Below, piece after piece: positions 8,276 to 16,920 of a DNA stretch of 64,000 bases. Each line of letters starts with the position of its first letter. The first letter of the stretch is position 1. The notes under the pieces were generated by a model that did not search any database, had not been told where the DNA came from, and saw nothing but the letters and a program-made list of their open reading frames with translations. The DNA lies in NCBI RefSeq assembly GCF_003002025.1, contig NZ_PVZB01000031.1, positions 40,563-104,562 of the forward strand, written 5' to 3'. A program made the position numbers and the translations under genes. Origin of the DNA: Paraburkholderia sp. BL25I1N1. Its GTDB lineage: Bacteria > Pseudomonadota > Gammaproteobacteria > Burkholderiales > Burkholderiaceae.

Positions 8276-8985
8276 GAGACACCAAATGCCAGACGATCAA
8301 ACGGGGATTCCGAGACTCCAAAGAACGAGAGCGATGGGTTGTCTGTCATTAGCTGATATGCGCGTCGGAGCGTCGGGAATCCGTCAGAGATTCCGAATGT
8401 AACCTTCGCCTCATCCGACGCAGGGCATGCGCCTACAAGCAATTTCACCTCGTCGAACTGTACTCCTTGTCCACGCAGCACCTCGCCAACCGACTTTCCC
8501 TCAAGTTCGTCAACTATTTTATCGCCAAAACAAAGTGGCACGTAAAGAACGTCATGAATGGTCGGCATTCCGTCGACCGCTATCATACTTCTCACACAGC
8601 GCATAGTTTCGTTTGGCGTGTCAAACTCGCGTAAAATCGGAATGGCGATTTTCCCTCGTGTCACCGAGGCTGCTGTAACCGATCGTTCAAGAGTATATCG
8701 CGACTCATCTTTGAAATTCGAAAATAAAAAGTCCTCAATATCAAAAACAAATCGTCGACTCTCTCGCACAAAAGTTCCACGCCCGGGCACCGCGTCGACG
8801 ACGCCGGCGGACTGGAGATCGCACAATGCGCGTGCTATGGTTATCAAACTTACGCCGAATTCTTTTGCAAGTTCGGAAGCTGACGGCAAACGATCCCCCA
8901 TCTCATATTGATGCTCCGCAACTCGCCGCTTTATCTCTTTTCGAATCCTTTCGTGCAATGCCCCAGCTATCGTCGTTCCAGGCAT
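8242..8985 (-). CDS. GntR-family regulator with UTRA ligand domain, C-terminus altered
   Basis: A 247-residue HutC/FarR-type transcription factor. Residues 1-75 form the winged helix (SASELAKEFGVSLITIARAL, then VPGRGTFVRES), and the rest is a UTRA effector-binding domain. This domain normally binds a small molecule that releases the repressor from DNA. The final ~11 residues (SNKTDRGISSR) are read from the adjoining IS5 remnant, so the native C-terminus is missing a few residues; function may persist. It lies downstream of the PLP/GNAT fusion gene in the same direction and is the natural candidate regulator of the 9-16 kb metabolic genes. The ligand cannot be told from sequence. Confidence 0.8.
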   Translation of the reverse strand: MPGTTIAGALHERIRKEIKRRVAEHQYEMGDRLPSASELAKEFGVSLITIARALCDLQSAGVVDAVPGRGTFVRESRRFVFDIEDFLFSNFKDESRYTLERSVTAASVTRGKIAIPILREFDTPNETMRCVRSMIAVDGMPTIHDVLYVPLCFGDKIVDELEGKSVGEVLRGQGVQFDEVKLLVGACPASDEAKVTFGISDGFPTLRRAYQLMTDNPSLSFFGVSESPFDRLAFGVSNKTDRGISSR

Positions 8986-9232
8986 TCAGCTGTCCCCCAG
9001 AATGCGCAATACGGACCGCGAGTGCGGTCAAGGTCGGCCACTCCATTCGCGGAACACCTAGTCAACCATGCAGGAAGAATGAGGCGCTCTGTCGCATCCA
9101 TGTGACGTGGCACTTCACGCGGCAAACCAATTAGAATTTCAACATTTACTAAAGACTCGTTCATTTAACATGTCTCTTCTGCTACTGGCGACCTGTCGGG
9201 CGCCGAATTCGACGAAATAGCGCGCATTTCTC

Positions 9233-10864
9233 TCACCCAACCTTATATTCGAGAATGTTTTGAATACCAATTGGGCCGCAGTATGTACCGCCTGTGTCTT
9301 GGAAGCCAGAGCTAAGATAAGCGCTTCTGGCTAGCACGTTGCGCGCATTGACGGCAAGCATGAGTCGGTCGATGGATGGTCGGTTCGACGCGATCCACCG
9401 AGCAGCCAGTTTGGTTGCTGCCTTACCGTATCCATTGCCTTGATATGATCGACCGATACGCAGGCTGTGCAACGTCACGACATTTGACGGTGCCCAATCC
9501 GGCAACGCGGCCTTTTCACGGAGGACAAAAAAACCAACTATTTCGTTCCGGGCCGCAATTGAAAACGGGTGCTCGAACTCGAGGTTTCGGCTGGTCTTTA
9601 GCTCCGAAAAGACCACGTACAACGGATCCACAAACTGACTTTGCTCATGCTCCAGTGCGAGATGGGCGACGGTGCCCCCGTCAAAGCGAGATAATGCTAT
9701 CAGCCTCGTTTCACCTGCTTCGATGACAGCAGTAGTAGCCTCTCGAGACACTCCCTCTGGAGTACGTCTGCCTGCGTGCAGGAACGTCGACTGTTGGCGG
9801 GACTCGCTACAGATCGGAGACGACTTTTCAATAAGGCCAGAAAGAACCTCATCGAGGGTTCGCCTCCCCCAAGCGTAGCGCGACCAGCCACTCAATTTCT
9901 GTGTTGGCACCACAACCGTTGGTTCTTGCCGAATTTGCTCGGACCAGCCGCCTATGGATGAGAGCCTGTTCTTTTCATTGTCGTAGACGGTTTCGACATA
10001 GCGGCTCCCCTCGTCGGGGAAAATCGCCAAGACCTTCTTGCCAGGGTTCTTACGTGCCCACCAATCGGCCACTTTATATGCTGCACCACTGGTTGGGCCC
10101 ATAAACAGAGCGTGTTCACGATGTAATCGACGAGTTGCATCAAGCACCTCTGCGGCCGTCAGCCAATGAACCTCATCAAACTGACGGTGATCTAAGCTGC
10201 CAGGAACAATTTCGCCGCCTAGCCCGCTGCCATCCTCTAGATCTCCACCGGGCTGCCCAAACAAAACAGAATTTGGAGTATCGATACCAATGACATGCAA
10301 TTCATGGAATTGTTCTCTTAGAAATCTAGCTGTACCGCACATTGACCAATCTGATTCAATGGCAACTACCAAACAGTCAAGCTTTCCCACTCTGTCGATT
10401 AGCAAGTCCGCGAATTTCCTATAAGCGAGTGAATTGACCGAGTCGGAGTATTGTGACGGCCAAAATCCGTCGGGGAGCTCCTTCAGATACTGGGCCAGCC
10501 TGTTTAACCGGGCCTGCAGAAGTCGCCCGCGGGTCGCTGGTTCATTGACAATGTCTACATGCGCACCAAGCTCGATAAGGCGCCTTTTAAGATGTGGATC
10601 AATCGTCCAGTCGCTTATCAATATGAGTTTGTAACCATATTTCTCAGCCAACATCGCCAACGCAAGACCGAAAGTACCAGAAGGAGACTCGCAGATGGTG
10701 GTGCACGGCTTCAACAGTCCCTGCTCCGCGGCCCATTCCAGCATGAACCGTGTCGGCAAAAGTTTCATAAAGAAAAAACTGGCGCCGGATAGGTTGTCGC
10801 TCAACTCAACGATTCGAGGATTTTCAAAATCCTCCTGATTGTGCGCTACAGTTCCATTAGACAT
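9233..10864 (-). CDS. Fold-type II PLP enzyme fused to a GNAT acetyltransferase
   Basis: A 543-residue two-domain protein. Residues ~1-330 match the cysteine synthase/SbnA family: ESPSGTFGLALAMLAEKYGY stands for the substrate loop (normally SGNTG), MCGTARFL for the phosphate-binding region, and MGPTSGAAYKVA for the C-terminal loop. The usual GSxKDR lysine motif is replaced by ASFFFMKLLPTR, in which Lys is in a plausible position. Residues ~400-543 are a GNAT domain with the acetyl-CoA loop RSYQGNGYGKAA and NARNVLARSAYLSSGF. Such a fusion could make and then N-acetylate a non-protein amino acid. It faces leftward, ahead of the GntR gene, with a decayed GHMP-like gene behind it. The variant loops argue against ordinary cysteine synthesis. 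The substrate is unknown. Confidence 0.75.
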   Translation of the reverse strand: MSNGTVAHNQEDFENPRIVELSDNLSGASFFFMKLLPTRFMLEWAAEQGLLKPCTTICESPSGTFGLALAMLAEKYGYKLILISDWTIDPHLKRRLIELGAHVDIVNEPATRGRLLQARLNRLAQYLKELPDGFWPSQYSDSVNSLAYRKFADLLIDRVGKLDCLVVAIESDWSMCGTARFLREQFHELHVIGIDTPNSVLFGQPGGDLEDGSGLGGEIVPGSLDHRQFDEVHWLTAAEVLDATRRLHREHALFMGPTSGAAYKVADWWARKNPGKKVLAIFPDEGSRYVETVYDNEKNRLSSIGGWSEQIRQEPTVVVPTQKLSGWSRYAWGRRTLDEVLSGLIEKSSPICSESRQQSTFLHAGRRTPEGVSREATTAVIEAGETRLIALSRFDGGTVAHLALEHEQSQFVDPLYVVFSELKTSRNLEFEHPFSIAARNEIVGFFVLREKAALPDWAPSNVVTLHSLRIGRSYQGNGYGKAATKLAARWIASNRPSIDRLMLAVNARNVLARSAYLSSGFQDTGGTYCGPIGIQNILEYKVG

Positions 10865-10966
10865 TTCTTTCCCAGAGTACGCTCATTCAGTATTAAAGTC
10901 AAAATATAGCCGATCGTGCTTTTCCGAAAGGAGTTTTTTGGATTCCACTCGCTTATAAATCAAGCA

Positions 10967-11766
10967 TCAATCAAAAATCGCTCCACAATGGGCAATCTGT
11001 AATCCGGCCGCACCGTGCCGAATGCCAATTTTATAAAAGTCGTGCAGTTGCGCCTTGGGAAGTAATTTTTCGCTAAGCCGAATGCTTACCGTCGAATCGC
11101 GACCAAGTAACGTACTATCGGACAGTTCGACCGCCGTGCGTAACAGAGCTCGGAGCAAGCGAAACGTTCGAACTCCATAGGACGGTGGCAAAGCATAGAA
11201 ACCACACCACAATGCATCAAACCAATCTTCTCTTCAAAGTCCCGTGGAGCAACTCCTGCGAAATCCAATGGCTTTGCCCGTTTCCGTATTCTGTGGAGGC
11301 GACGTACGCCCTCGCTTTGGGCGCGCCGCGACGCTTCAAGGCGTGAATCGGCCGTATCTCGCACGGACGAGAGTCGGTGACCGGTCGCCACGGCACGCTT
11401 CAGTAAGTTGAGAGTCGCAAGAGGCGCGCCATGTACCGAGCGGCTAGCAGGAAACCCAAGCTGGGCTCCGTAACGTCGCAAATGCGACGAAGCAGACGGA
11501 GGACGTGGCGGTTGTCCGACAATCATCCCGACAAGGCTTCCGATCAACCTGGATGGCGATGCCGTTTCGCGCCACAGATATATACCGTATGTATGTGCGG
11601 ATGTGCCGCGTGCCCCAAACGGACGCGAGCCGCTTACGGAGTGCACCGGTCGAATACTGCCATCCATGCGACTCCATAGCGGTACCGGCCCAACGCTGCA
11701 ACAGCGATGCCGATTATAAGGTTTCTTAATATGGCACGATACATGCAGCCGTTTATCCGAGAACAC
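10967..11766 (-). pseudogene. Decayed GHMP-type kinase (PduX/threonine-kinase-like)
   Basis: No single long frame is convincing, but pieces in order resemble a PduX-type GHMP kinase: KRLHVSCHIKKPYNRH near the N-terminal end (family pattern FHVTxPIKK), IRYISVARNGIAI in the glycine-rich loop position, and GRDSTVSIRLSEKL with GAAGLQIAHCGAIFD near the C-terminus (family pattern GxQVAHSGTxxGLLF). Several frame changes would be needed to join them, so the gene is broken. In intact form it would phosphorylate the hydroxyl of an amino acid such as threonine or serine. The position, beside a SerK/SbnI-like gene and PLP synthases, supports the reading, but it rests on short motifs. Confidence 0.35.
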
Positions 11767-11779
11767 ATTACTAACCGAG

Positions 11780-12202
11780 GTGAAGCCATTGTCGTCCGCA
11801 AAATTAATTTCTAGTTACACCGTAGTCAAAGTGCCTGTGCCGCAACTTCGACCAAGCGAGAACATTAATCCCGGCCGTGCTAGCACGCTAACCAAAATGA
11901 TCGCCGAAAGCGGGCGGTGGACCGAGCCCATTCTGGTCGAACACCGCCATCTTGTTGTCATGGATGGCCATCATCGCCATTTTTGCGCCAAGGCACTAAG
12001 CCTATCGTATATTCCGTGCATCCTGCTTTCCTACGATGATCCAAATTTGGACGTGACCTACTGGTCCGATCCTGCGCCCGTTGCTGTCGACCAAATCATC
12101 CAGGCTGGCCTCTCCGGGAATCTGATGAGCTTCAAGACCACTCGACACAGGGTAAAGATCCCACTGCCAAGCTGCTCAATCGAGCTAGATGACCTGAGAT
12201 GA
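11780..12202 (+). CDS. Short ParB/Srx-fold protein resembling free L-serine kinases SerK/SbnI
   Basis: A 140-residue protein starting at GTG 11780 (TTG 11789 is an alternative; the ribosome site is weak). It shows the ParB/sulfiredoxin N-domain pattern VPQLRPSENINPG with Glu27, then VVMDGHHRHFCAKAL with Asp62 and His64-His65-Arg66, and ends with SFKTTRHRVKIPLP and a short acidic helix. SerK of Thermococcus and SbnI of Staphylococcus share a Glu in the KPHE-type loop, VDGHHR, and a C-terminal KTTRH segment, and phosphorylate free serine. Those proteins are about 240-260 residues; the middle domain is much shorter here, so it may be a minimal version. It would supply O-phosphoserine to the cysteine-synthase-like enzymes. 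It is not a DNA-partition ParB. Confidence 0.65.
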   Translation: MKPLSSAKLISSYTVVKVPVPQLRPSENINPGRASTLTKMIAESGRWTEPILVEHRHLVVMDGHHRHFCAKALSLSYIPCILLSYDDPNLDVTYWSDPAPVAVDQIIQAGLSGNLMSFKTTRHRVKIPLPSCSIELDDLR

Positions 12203-12212
12203 GGGACCACCC

Positions 12213-12960
12213 ATGATCCAAGAATACTTTGTCGACAGACCGGAACCCCTATTCAGCAAGTGGATGCGCGATTTGCTGAACGGCCAATCCGAACCAAGGC
12301 TTGGGTCGACGGGTTCCAACCGCCGTTGCGTATCGTATATCCAGACCAACCCACCAAAAACTACCTCCAATAGCGGAACGAATTGCACGAAAGCTATAGG
12401 AACAGTCACGTCCAGTTTGCGCCTAAGGCATGCAAGTCCAATTCGTTCCTGCGAGCAGCCGCAGTGGCTGGCGCCGGGGCTGACGCCTCATCGACCGAGG
12501 GAGATAATTTCGGCCGTTGTGAACTTGACTTCCGCGGAGCGTATGTCAATGACCGGTCCTGCAAAGTCCAATTATGAAAACAGTCTCCGCATATGTCATA
12601 AAGTGACGATTCACGTCGACCGCATCGGAGATGCTAAACGCATTCCCGTATTGACCGGCAAGGTTGGAACTGCCCGTTCGTTTGAATCCGTCCCGAAGGC
12701 GAACCAAGCTCGCGGTTTGGAATGTCCGCGGATTAACGGCCTGACGCCCGGTGGCATCGACATCGGCAAGGGATGCCAGATGTGCTTGTTCATGAACTCG
12801 GGACGGAGCGAAACACCCAGCTGCAGTGACCCAAACCGCGCATACCGAGTCGTCAGATCAAAGCTTTCTGCAGTACCACCTGCTCCCGGTCCTACTGTAG
12901 CCAGGACGACCACTTCTCGACCCGTGTGTGATCTGTGCCTTCGATGTGACCGACGTCGGG
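12213..12960 (+). pseudogene. Decayed type III PLP decarboxylase (diaminopimelate-decarboxylase/SbnH-like)
   Basis: Homology is spread over several frames. It starts LFSKWMRDLLNGQSEPRL, then HVQFAPKACKSNSFLRAAAV with the PLP-lysine motif (normally YAxKAN) and GAGADASS, then SMTGPAKSNYENSL and KVTIHVDRIGDAKRI in the next frame, and near 12890 a CSxDxxxS region comparable to the GPxCxSxD motif. At least three frame changes separate the parts. In intact relatives (LysA, SbnH, ornithine-decarboxylase-like) the enzyme removes the alpha-carboxylate of an amino-acid adduct. Directly follows the SerK/SbnI-like gene in the same direction. Confidence 0.6.
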
Positions 12961-13244
12961 AATCTTGGAGGCAGTCGATTCGCAGAGGTTCTTGATGGCA
13001 TGGTTCGGAAACTTGGTTTGGTGGCGGTTTCGTGCCTGTTCTGCGGCGAAGAAGCGAGCGGTGCCGCCATAAGACGCATCACTTTCTTGCCGGACGCAGT
13101 TGTCTGGAATCCGACATCATTCCGTGGCGCGGGCTGGCAATCTGGGGTGGCGTTGCCCCGAGCGATCTCGTCAGCTTCACGACACCGCCGACTATCAATG
13201 GATTCGAATGAAAATTCGTTTCACCAGATTCTCGTACTAAAAAA
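12961..13244. other. Unassigned DNA between the decarboxylase remnant and the ISL3 element
   Basis: A frame runs through this stretch (GAAASGAAIRR-like composition, with VTDVGNLGGSRF at its start), but I cannot recognise a family and it runs into the IS end. It may be the decayed tail of the decarboxylase or of a lost downstream gene. Confidence 0.3.
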
Positions 13245-14683
13245 GGATAACCGCTTTCCGCCTCTTTTGAATTTTGAGTGGGTAGGTTTGGCGGGTGAAG
13301 GACGGACGTAAGGCCGGCGAAGCGAATCCTTGAGGCGCCCAGAATTGATAAGCTGAGCCGTGGCTGGTTGCGGCAGAATGCGGCAACCAGCCACGCAAGA
13401 CAAAGCAACCATGACGAATCAACTGTTCGAATCCGCTCTTGGAATAACCGCGCCCTGGTACGTTCAAGGCGTTGACTTTGATGCCGCCCAGCATCAACTC
13501 ACCATTGCCGTGGACTTCGTCGCGGGCACCCGGTTTGCCTATGCTGGAGTTGCCGGTGAGCATGCTGTCCACGACACGCAAATCAAGCGTCTGCGTCACC
13601 TGAATTTCTTTCAACACGAGTGCTTCCTGGAAGTGCGGGTGCCGCGTGTGCGCTTGCCCGATGGCTCCGTGCGGTTGGTCGAACCTGACTGGGTCGGTCA
13701 ACTCAGCGGCTTTACGCTGCTGTTCGAGGCACTTGTACTGATGCTCGCCCAGCAGATGCCGTTTGCCGCTGTCGCGCGTGCCGTCAACCTGTCGTGGCAT
13801 CGAGTACACACCATCTGTTCGCGGTATGTGGAGCTGGCACTCGCGGCGGCTGACCTGTCTGAGGTGACGGCAGTGGCGATTGACGAAACCTCGTATCGGC
13901 GCGGTCATGAGTATCTGACGCTGGTAGCCGATATGCAGGCGCGGCGGGTCGTGTTCGCCACGACCGGCAAGGATGCCAGCACGATTGAACGCTTTGCGGC
14001 CTATCTGGGCGAACACCGTGGCACGTCCGAACAAATCTGCTCAGTCAGCATCGACATGTCGCCGGCTTTCATCAAAGGCGTCAATGAACATCTGCCCGAC
14101 GCGCGAGTGACCTTCGACAAGTTTCACGTCGTTGCTCACGCGTCCAAGGCGCTCGACACGGTGCGCAGGCAGCAACAGAAGGTCGACCCGCAACTCAAAG
14201 GCTTGCGCTGGACGCTGCTCAAAGACGCGAACAAACTGAATCTCGCCCAACTGACCGACCTCGAGGCGCTCGTCAGTCAGTACACCACCAAGCGCACGGC
14301 CCGGGCGTGGCTGTACCGAGAGCAGCTGCGCGACATTCTCGAGCGCAAGCAAATCAATGTCGTGTCGGCGATGTTGCACCAGTGGTGTACGAATGTCATG
14401 CGCTCGAAGGTCGAACCGATGAAGGACGTCGCGCGACTGATTCGCCGACACTTCGAGGGCATTGTTGCCTGGACTCAGACGCGCCAGACCAACGGCTTCA
14501 TCGAAGCCATCAACGGCCTGTTTCAGGCCGCCAAACGCAAAGCACGCGGGTACGCTCGCTTCGAAACCATGCGTACTGTCCTGTTCCTCATCGCCGGGAA
14601 ACTCGACTTATCGCGCTTTAACGAGCATGCCCGTTGAGCCCCGTTACCCACTCCGTTTTCAAAAGAGTCCGCTTCCGGCATCC
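13245..14683 (+). mobile_element. ISL3-family insertion sequence
   Basis: An element of about 1.44 kb surrounding the transposase at 13411-14637. Its left end contains CTCTTTTGAATTTTGAGTGG and its right end, on the other strand, CTCTTTTGAAAACGGAGTGG, forming imperfect inverted repeats extended outward by CGCTTTCC/CGGAAGCG-type sequence. I could not see a clear target duplication, so the outer limits are approximate by several bases. It separates the decayed decarboxylase from the SbnA-like gene and has probably split one operon. Confidence 0.75.
13411..14637 (+). CDS. ISL3-family transposase
   Basis: A 408-residue DDE transposase. The N-terminal half has the ISL3 HTH region (WHRVHTICSRYVELALAAAD); the core shows VTAVAIDETSYRRGHEYLTL with the first Asp, SVSIDMSPAFIKGV with the second, VTFDKFHVVAHASKALDTVR, and the C-terminal TNGFIEAINGLFQAAKRKAR with the Glu. 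I chose ATG 13411 (MTNQLFESALG) over the in-frame start at 13360 because it matches the usual N-terminus. The gene is intact and full length. Confidence 0.93.
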   Translation: MTNQLFESALGITAPWYVQGVDFDAAQHQLTIAVDFVAGTRFAYAGVAGEHAVHDTQIKRLRHLNFFQHECFLEVRVPRVRLPDGSVRLVEPDWVGQLSGFTLLFEALVLMLAQQMPFAAVARAVNLSWHRVHTICSRYVELALAAADLSEVTAVAIDETSYRRGHEYLTLVADMQARRVVFATTGKDASTIERFAAYLGEHRGTSEQICSVSIDMSPAFIKGVNEHLPDARVTFDKFHVVAHASKALDTVRRQQQKVDPQLKGLRWTLLKDANKLNLAQLTDLEALVSQYTTKRTARAWLYREQLRDILERKQINVVSAMLHQWCTNVMRSKVEPMKDVARLIRRHFEGIVAWTQTRQTNGFIEAINGLFQAAKRKARGYARFETMRTVLFLIAGKLDLSRFNEHAR

Positions 14684-14737
14684 GGTCGGATGGCATTTAG
14701 TAGTCGACAAAAACTTCCTCAAAGGGAGGATAAACAG

Positions 14738-15727
14738 ATGATCGTTAATAGCATCCTTGATACTATCGGAAACACGCCGCTGCTGTTCATCTCTTTACGC
14801 GGCGGTGAGATCGATCTCTATCTCAAACTGGAAATGTTTAACCCAACTGGCTCTATGAAGGACCGCATGGCGCTAAGCATGATCAACAGCCGCCCAAATG
14901 AGGCCGTTGTTGACATTGTGGAATCCTCATCAGGAAATACGGCGAGTGCGTTGGCCATGATCTCAGCGGTACGCGGAATCAACTTCACCGCATTGATGGA
15001 CTCCCATGCTAGCCCCGATAAGATCCTTACCGTGCGTGCATTGGGCAGCAACGTCCGGACGGTTGGCAGTGGCGATGGTGCCCTAGCCACGGACGTACGT
15101 GACCGAGAAGCTATGCGAATGTCGGCGGAAGAGGACGCCTACTGGACTGAACAACACAACAATCCGGCTAACTCTGCCGGTTACGTCGGGCTAGCCGCTG
15201 AATTGCTCGACGATCTCGGCCCAACAATTTCGCATCTTGTGTGCGCTATCGGTACCGGTGGGTCGCTTTGCGGTACTGCGCGTCACCTGAGGCGGCATAT
15301 TCCTAGCATCCAAGTAATTGGTGTTGAACCAGCTGGAAGTGTCATTTTTGGCGGTCAGGGTGCGCAATACCACCAATCGGGCACTGGCACGCCTGAAGGC
15401 GCGGAAGTGGGCGTGGTGATTGACTACAACGTAATAGATTCGGGTCGAAAAGTGAGAGACGACATGGCCTTCTCGATTTGCCATCATTTGGCCCAGCGGC
15501 ATGGCTTACTGGTCGGCGGATCGACCGGGGGGGCGATCTACGAGGCGCTTAGCGTGGCTCGCGAAGCACCGATAGGATCGCGCATCGTAACACTAGCGTG
15601 CGACAGTGGCACGAAGTACTTGGACACTATTTTCAATCAGGATTGGCTGTCAACTCACGATATTCAAATAATCGACGTTGAGAAGCACTTTGCAGATCTT
15701 TTCGCGGACGCGCCATCTTCACCGTAG
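14738..15727 (+). CDS. Cysteine-synthase-family PLP enzyme (SbnA/CysK-like)
   Basis: A 329-residue fold-type II PLP enzyme with a strong ribosome site (AAAGGGAGGA) 7 bases before ATG 14738. It has all family landmarks: IGNTPLLFI at the start, NPTGSMKDRMA with the PLP lysine at residue 41, ESSSGNTASALAM for the substrate loop, GTGGSLCGTARHLR for the phosphate loop and GGSTGGAIYEAL near the end. It lacks obvious CysK C-terminal partner motifs. Near a SerK/SbnI-like and an SbnH-like gene it may, like SbnA, use O-phosphoserine rather than O-acetylserine; this is inference. The ISL3 insertion just upstream may provide or block its promoter. It appears intact. Confidence 0.85.
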   Translation: MIVNSILDTIGNTPLLFISLRGGEIDLYLKLEMFNPTGSMKDRMALSMINSRPNEAVVDIVESSSGNTASALAMISAVRGINFTALMDSHASPDKILTVRALGSNVRTVGSGDGALATDVRDREAMRMSAEEDAYWTEQHNNPANSAGYVGLAAELLDDLGPTISHLVCAIGTGGSLCGTARHLRRHIPSIQVIGVEPAGSVIFGGQGAQYHQSGTGTPEGAEVGVVIDYNVIDSGRKVRDDMAFSICHHLAQRHGLLVGGSTGGAIYEALSVAREAPIGSRIVTLACDSGTKYLDTIFNQDWLSTHDIQIIDVEKHFADLFADAPSSP

Positions 15728-15754
15728 TCCTAAACTGCAATAGCCTAGACTAAA

Positions 15755-15950
15755 TCTGACAGTGGTCGGTTTCTGGTGCTGTTGCGCGTGGGCGCGGAGG
15801 ACGTAGTCCGAAGCGGCGACGCGCGCGGCGAACCGCATGGAGTCCACCATGACTCAGGAACAGAAAGTCATCCGCGCCAAGGTCGGCATGCTCGAACTGG
15901 CGTGGCAACTGGGCAATGTCAGTCAGGCATGCCGGGTACCTGAACTGGTA
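15755..15950 (+). pseudogene. IS481/IS3-type transposase N-terminal fragment
   Basis: After an end-like sequence (TGACAGTGGTCGG near 15758) the plus strand encodes MTQEQKVIRAKVGMLELAWQ and GNVSQACR, a very common beginning of IS481-type transposases from ATG 15849. Homology stops near 15945, where unrelated DNA begins. No catalytic part remains. Confidence 0.65.
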
Positions 15951-16112
15951 CAAGTGCGTTTCATACTGCCCAACCTCGCTATGTTATTGATAAATCTAGA
16001 GAGCCCTCGTTGGTATTGTGGAGTGTCCGCGCCGTGCGCGAGCCCGCCCGACGAGTTCCGTAACTGCGTCCCCGGTCAGCGGAGCGCGATTGAAGATCCA
16101 CGGCCCGTTGGG

Positions 16113-16920
16113 GGTTCTGGTGCAGATAGGCGGTGCAGACGAGACTTTGTTATAAATAGGCTACCTAATCAAACGACAGGACGGCCTCCCAGACTGCGGG
16201 CGCAGCGGTATCTTTGAGGCCGAGCTTCGCGAGACTGAATTGGCCTTTGCGAATACGATGTACCAACTCAATACCTGAGAGAGTGATCGCTGCGTTCCTG
16301 AAACGTTTGAAACCAAGCATGACTTTCGTCCGGGACTTGACGTTGCGGTGGTCCTGCTCGACCAGATTATTGAGATATTTTGAGGATCGGACCTTCGTGT
16401 CCTCAGGCAGCAAGCCATCGGCCTTCATCTCGCGCACGGCGCGGTGCGAGGCCGCATAGCCGTCAAGCGTGATGGTCTTCGGTGGCTGGCCTTGATGTTT
16501 GATCGCCTTCCTGAAAAAGGCTTTTGCTGCCTCCACGTCGCGCTTTGCACGGAGCATGAAGTCAACCGTCAGGCCAGCGCGATCAACCGCTCGATAAAGG
16601 TAAACCACTTACCACGAATCTTCAGGTAGGTCTCATCGACACGCCACGACTGGCCAGTGGGCCTGCCAAAGCGGTTCCACCGTTTGACGAACTCCGGCGC
16701 AAAGTGCCGCACCCAACGCAGGATCGTCGTGTGCGCCAGCGCCACGCCCCGTTCCGCCATCATTTCGACCAGATCGCGCAGGCTAAGCTTGTAGCGCAGG
16801 TACCAGCGAACACACAGAATGATCACATCGCGGTCAAAGTGGCGGCCGGCGAACAGTTCGTCCAGCCCCTTCAGCTTGCTCATCGTCGGTTCTCAATTCG
16901 TTCAGCCCCACACCTTAACC
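16113..16920 (-). mobile_element. IS6-family insertion sequence
   Basis: About 0.8 kb, normal for IS6. The left boundary is suggested by GGTTCTGGTGCAGATAGG at 16113 and the right boundary, on the minus strand, by GGTTAAGGTGTGGGGCTG ending at 16920; the match is short, so ends are tentative. It contains one frameshifted transposase gene filling most of its length. Confidence 0.6.
16165..16883 (-). pseudogene. IS6-family transposase, frameshifted
   Basis: The first part (16883 down to ~16605) gives FAGRHFDRDVIILCVRWYLR, LRDLVEMMAERGVALAHTTI and SWRVDETYLKIRGKW, the family's HTH and first catalytic Asp. The second part resumes in another frame at VYLYRAVDRAGLTVDF, DGYAASHRAVREM and YLNNLVEQDHRNVKSR with the Glu region. 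GGTAAGTGGTTTACC near 16606 seems to lack one G compared with the needed GGTAAGTGGGTTTACC. Restoring it would give a normal ~235-residue transposase, so the damage is recent or a sequencing error. Confidence 0.85.

Noticed and set aside
11780..12202. Plasmid ParB
   Set aside because: It has the ParB/Srx fold motif but no helix-turn-helix or partition partner, and it carries SerK/SbnI-specific end motifs; the true parB is at 50355-51332.
12213..12995. A single 260-codon gene on the plus strand
   Set aside because: Decarboxylase-like motifs enter and leave this frame, so it is a chance join of parts of a decayed gene.
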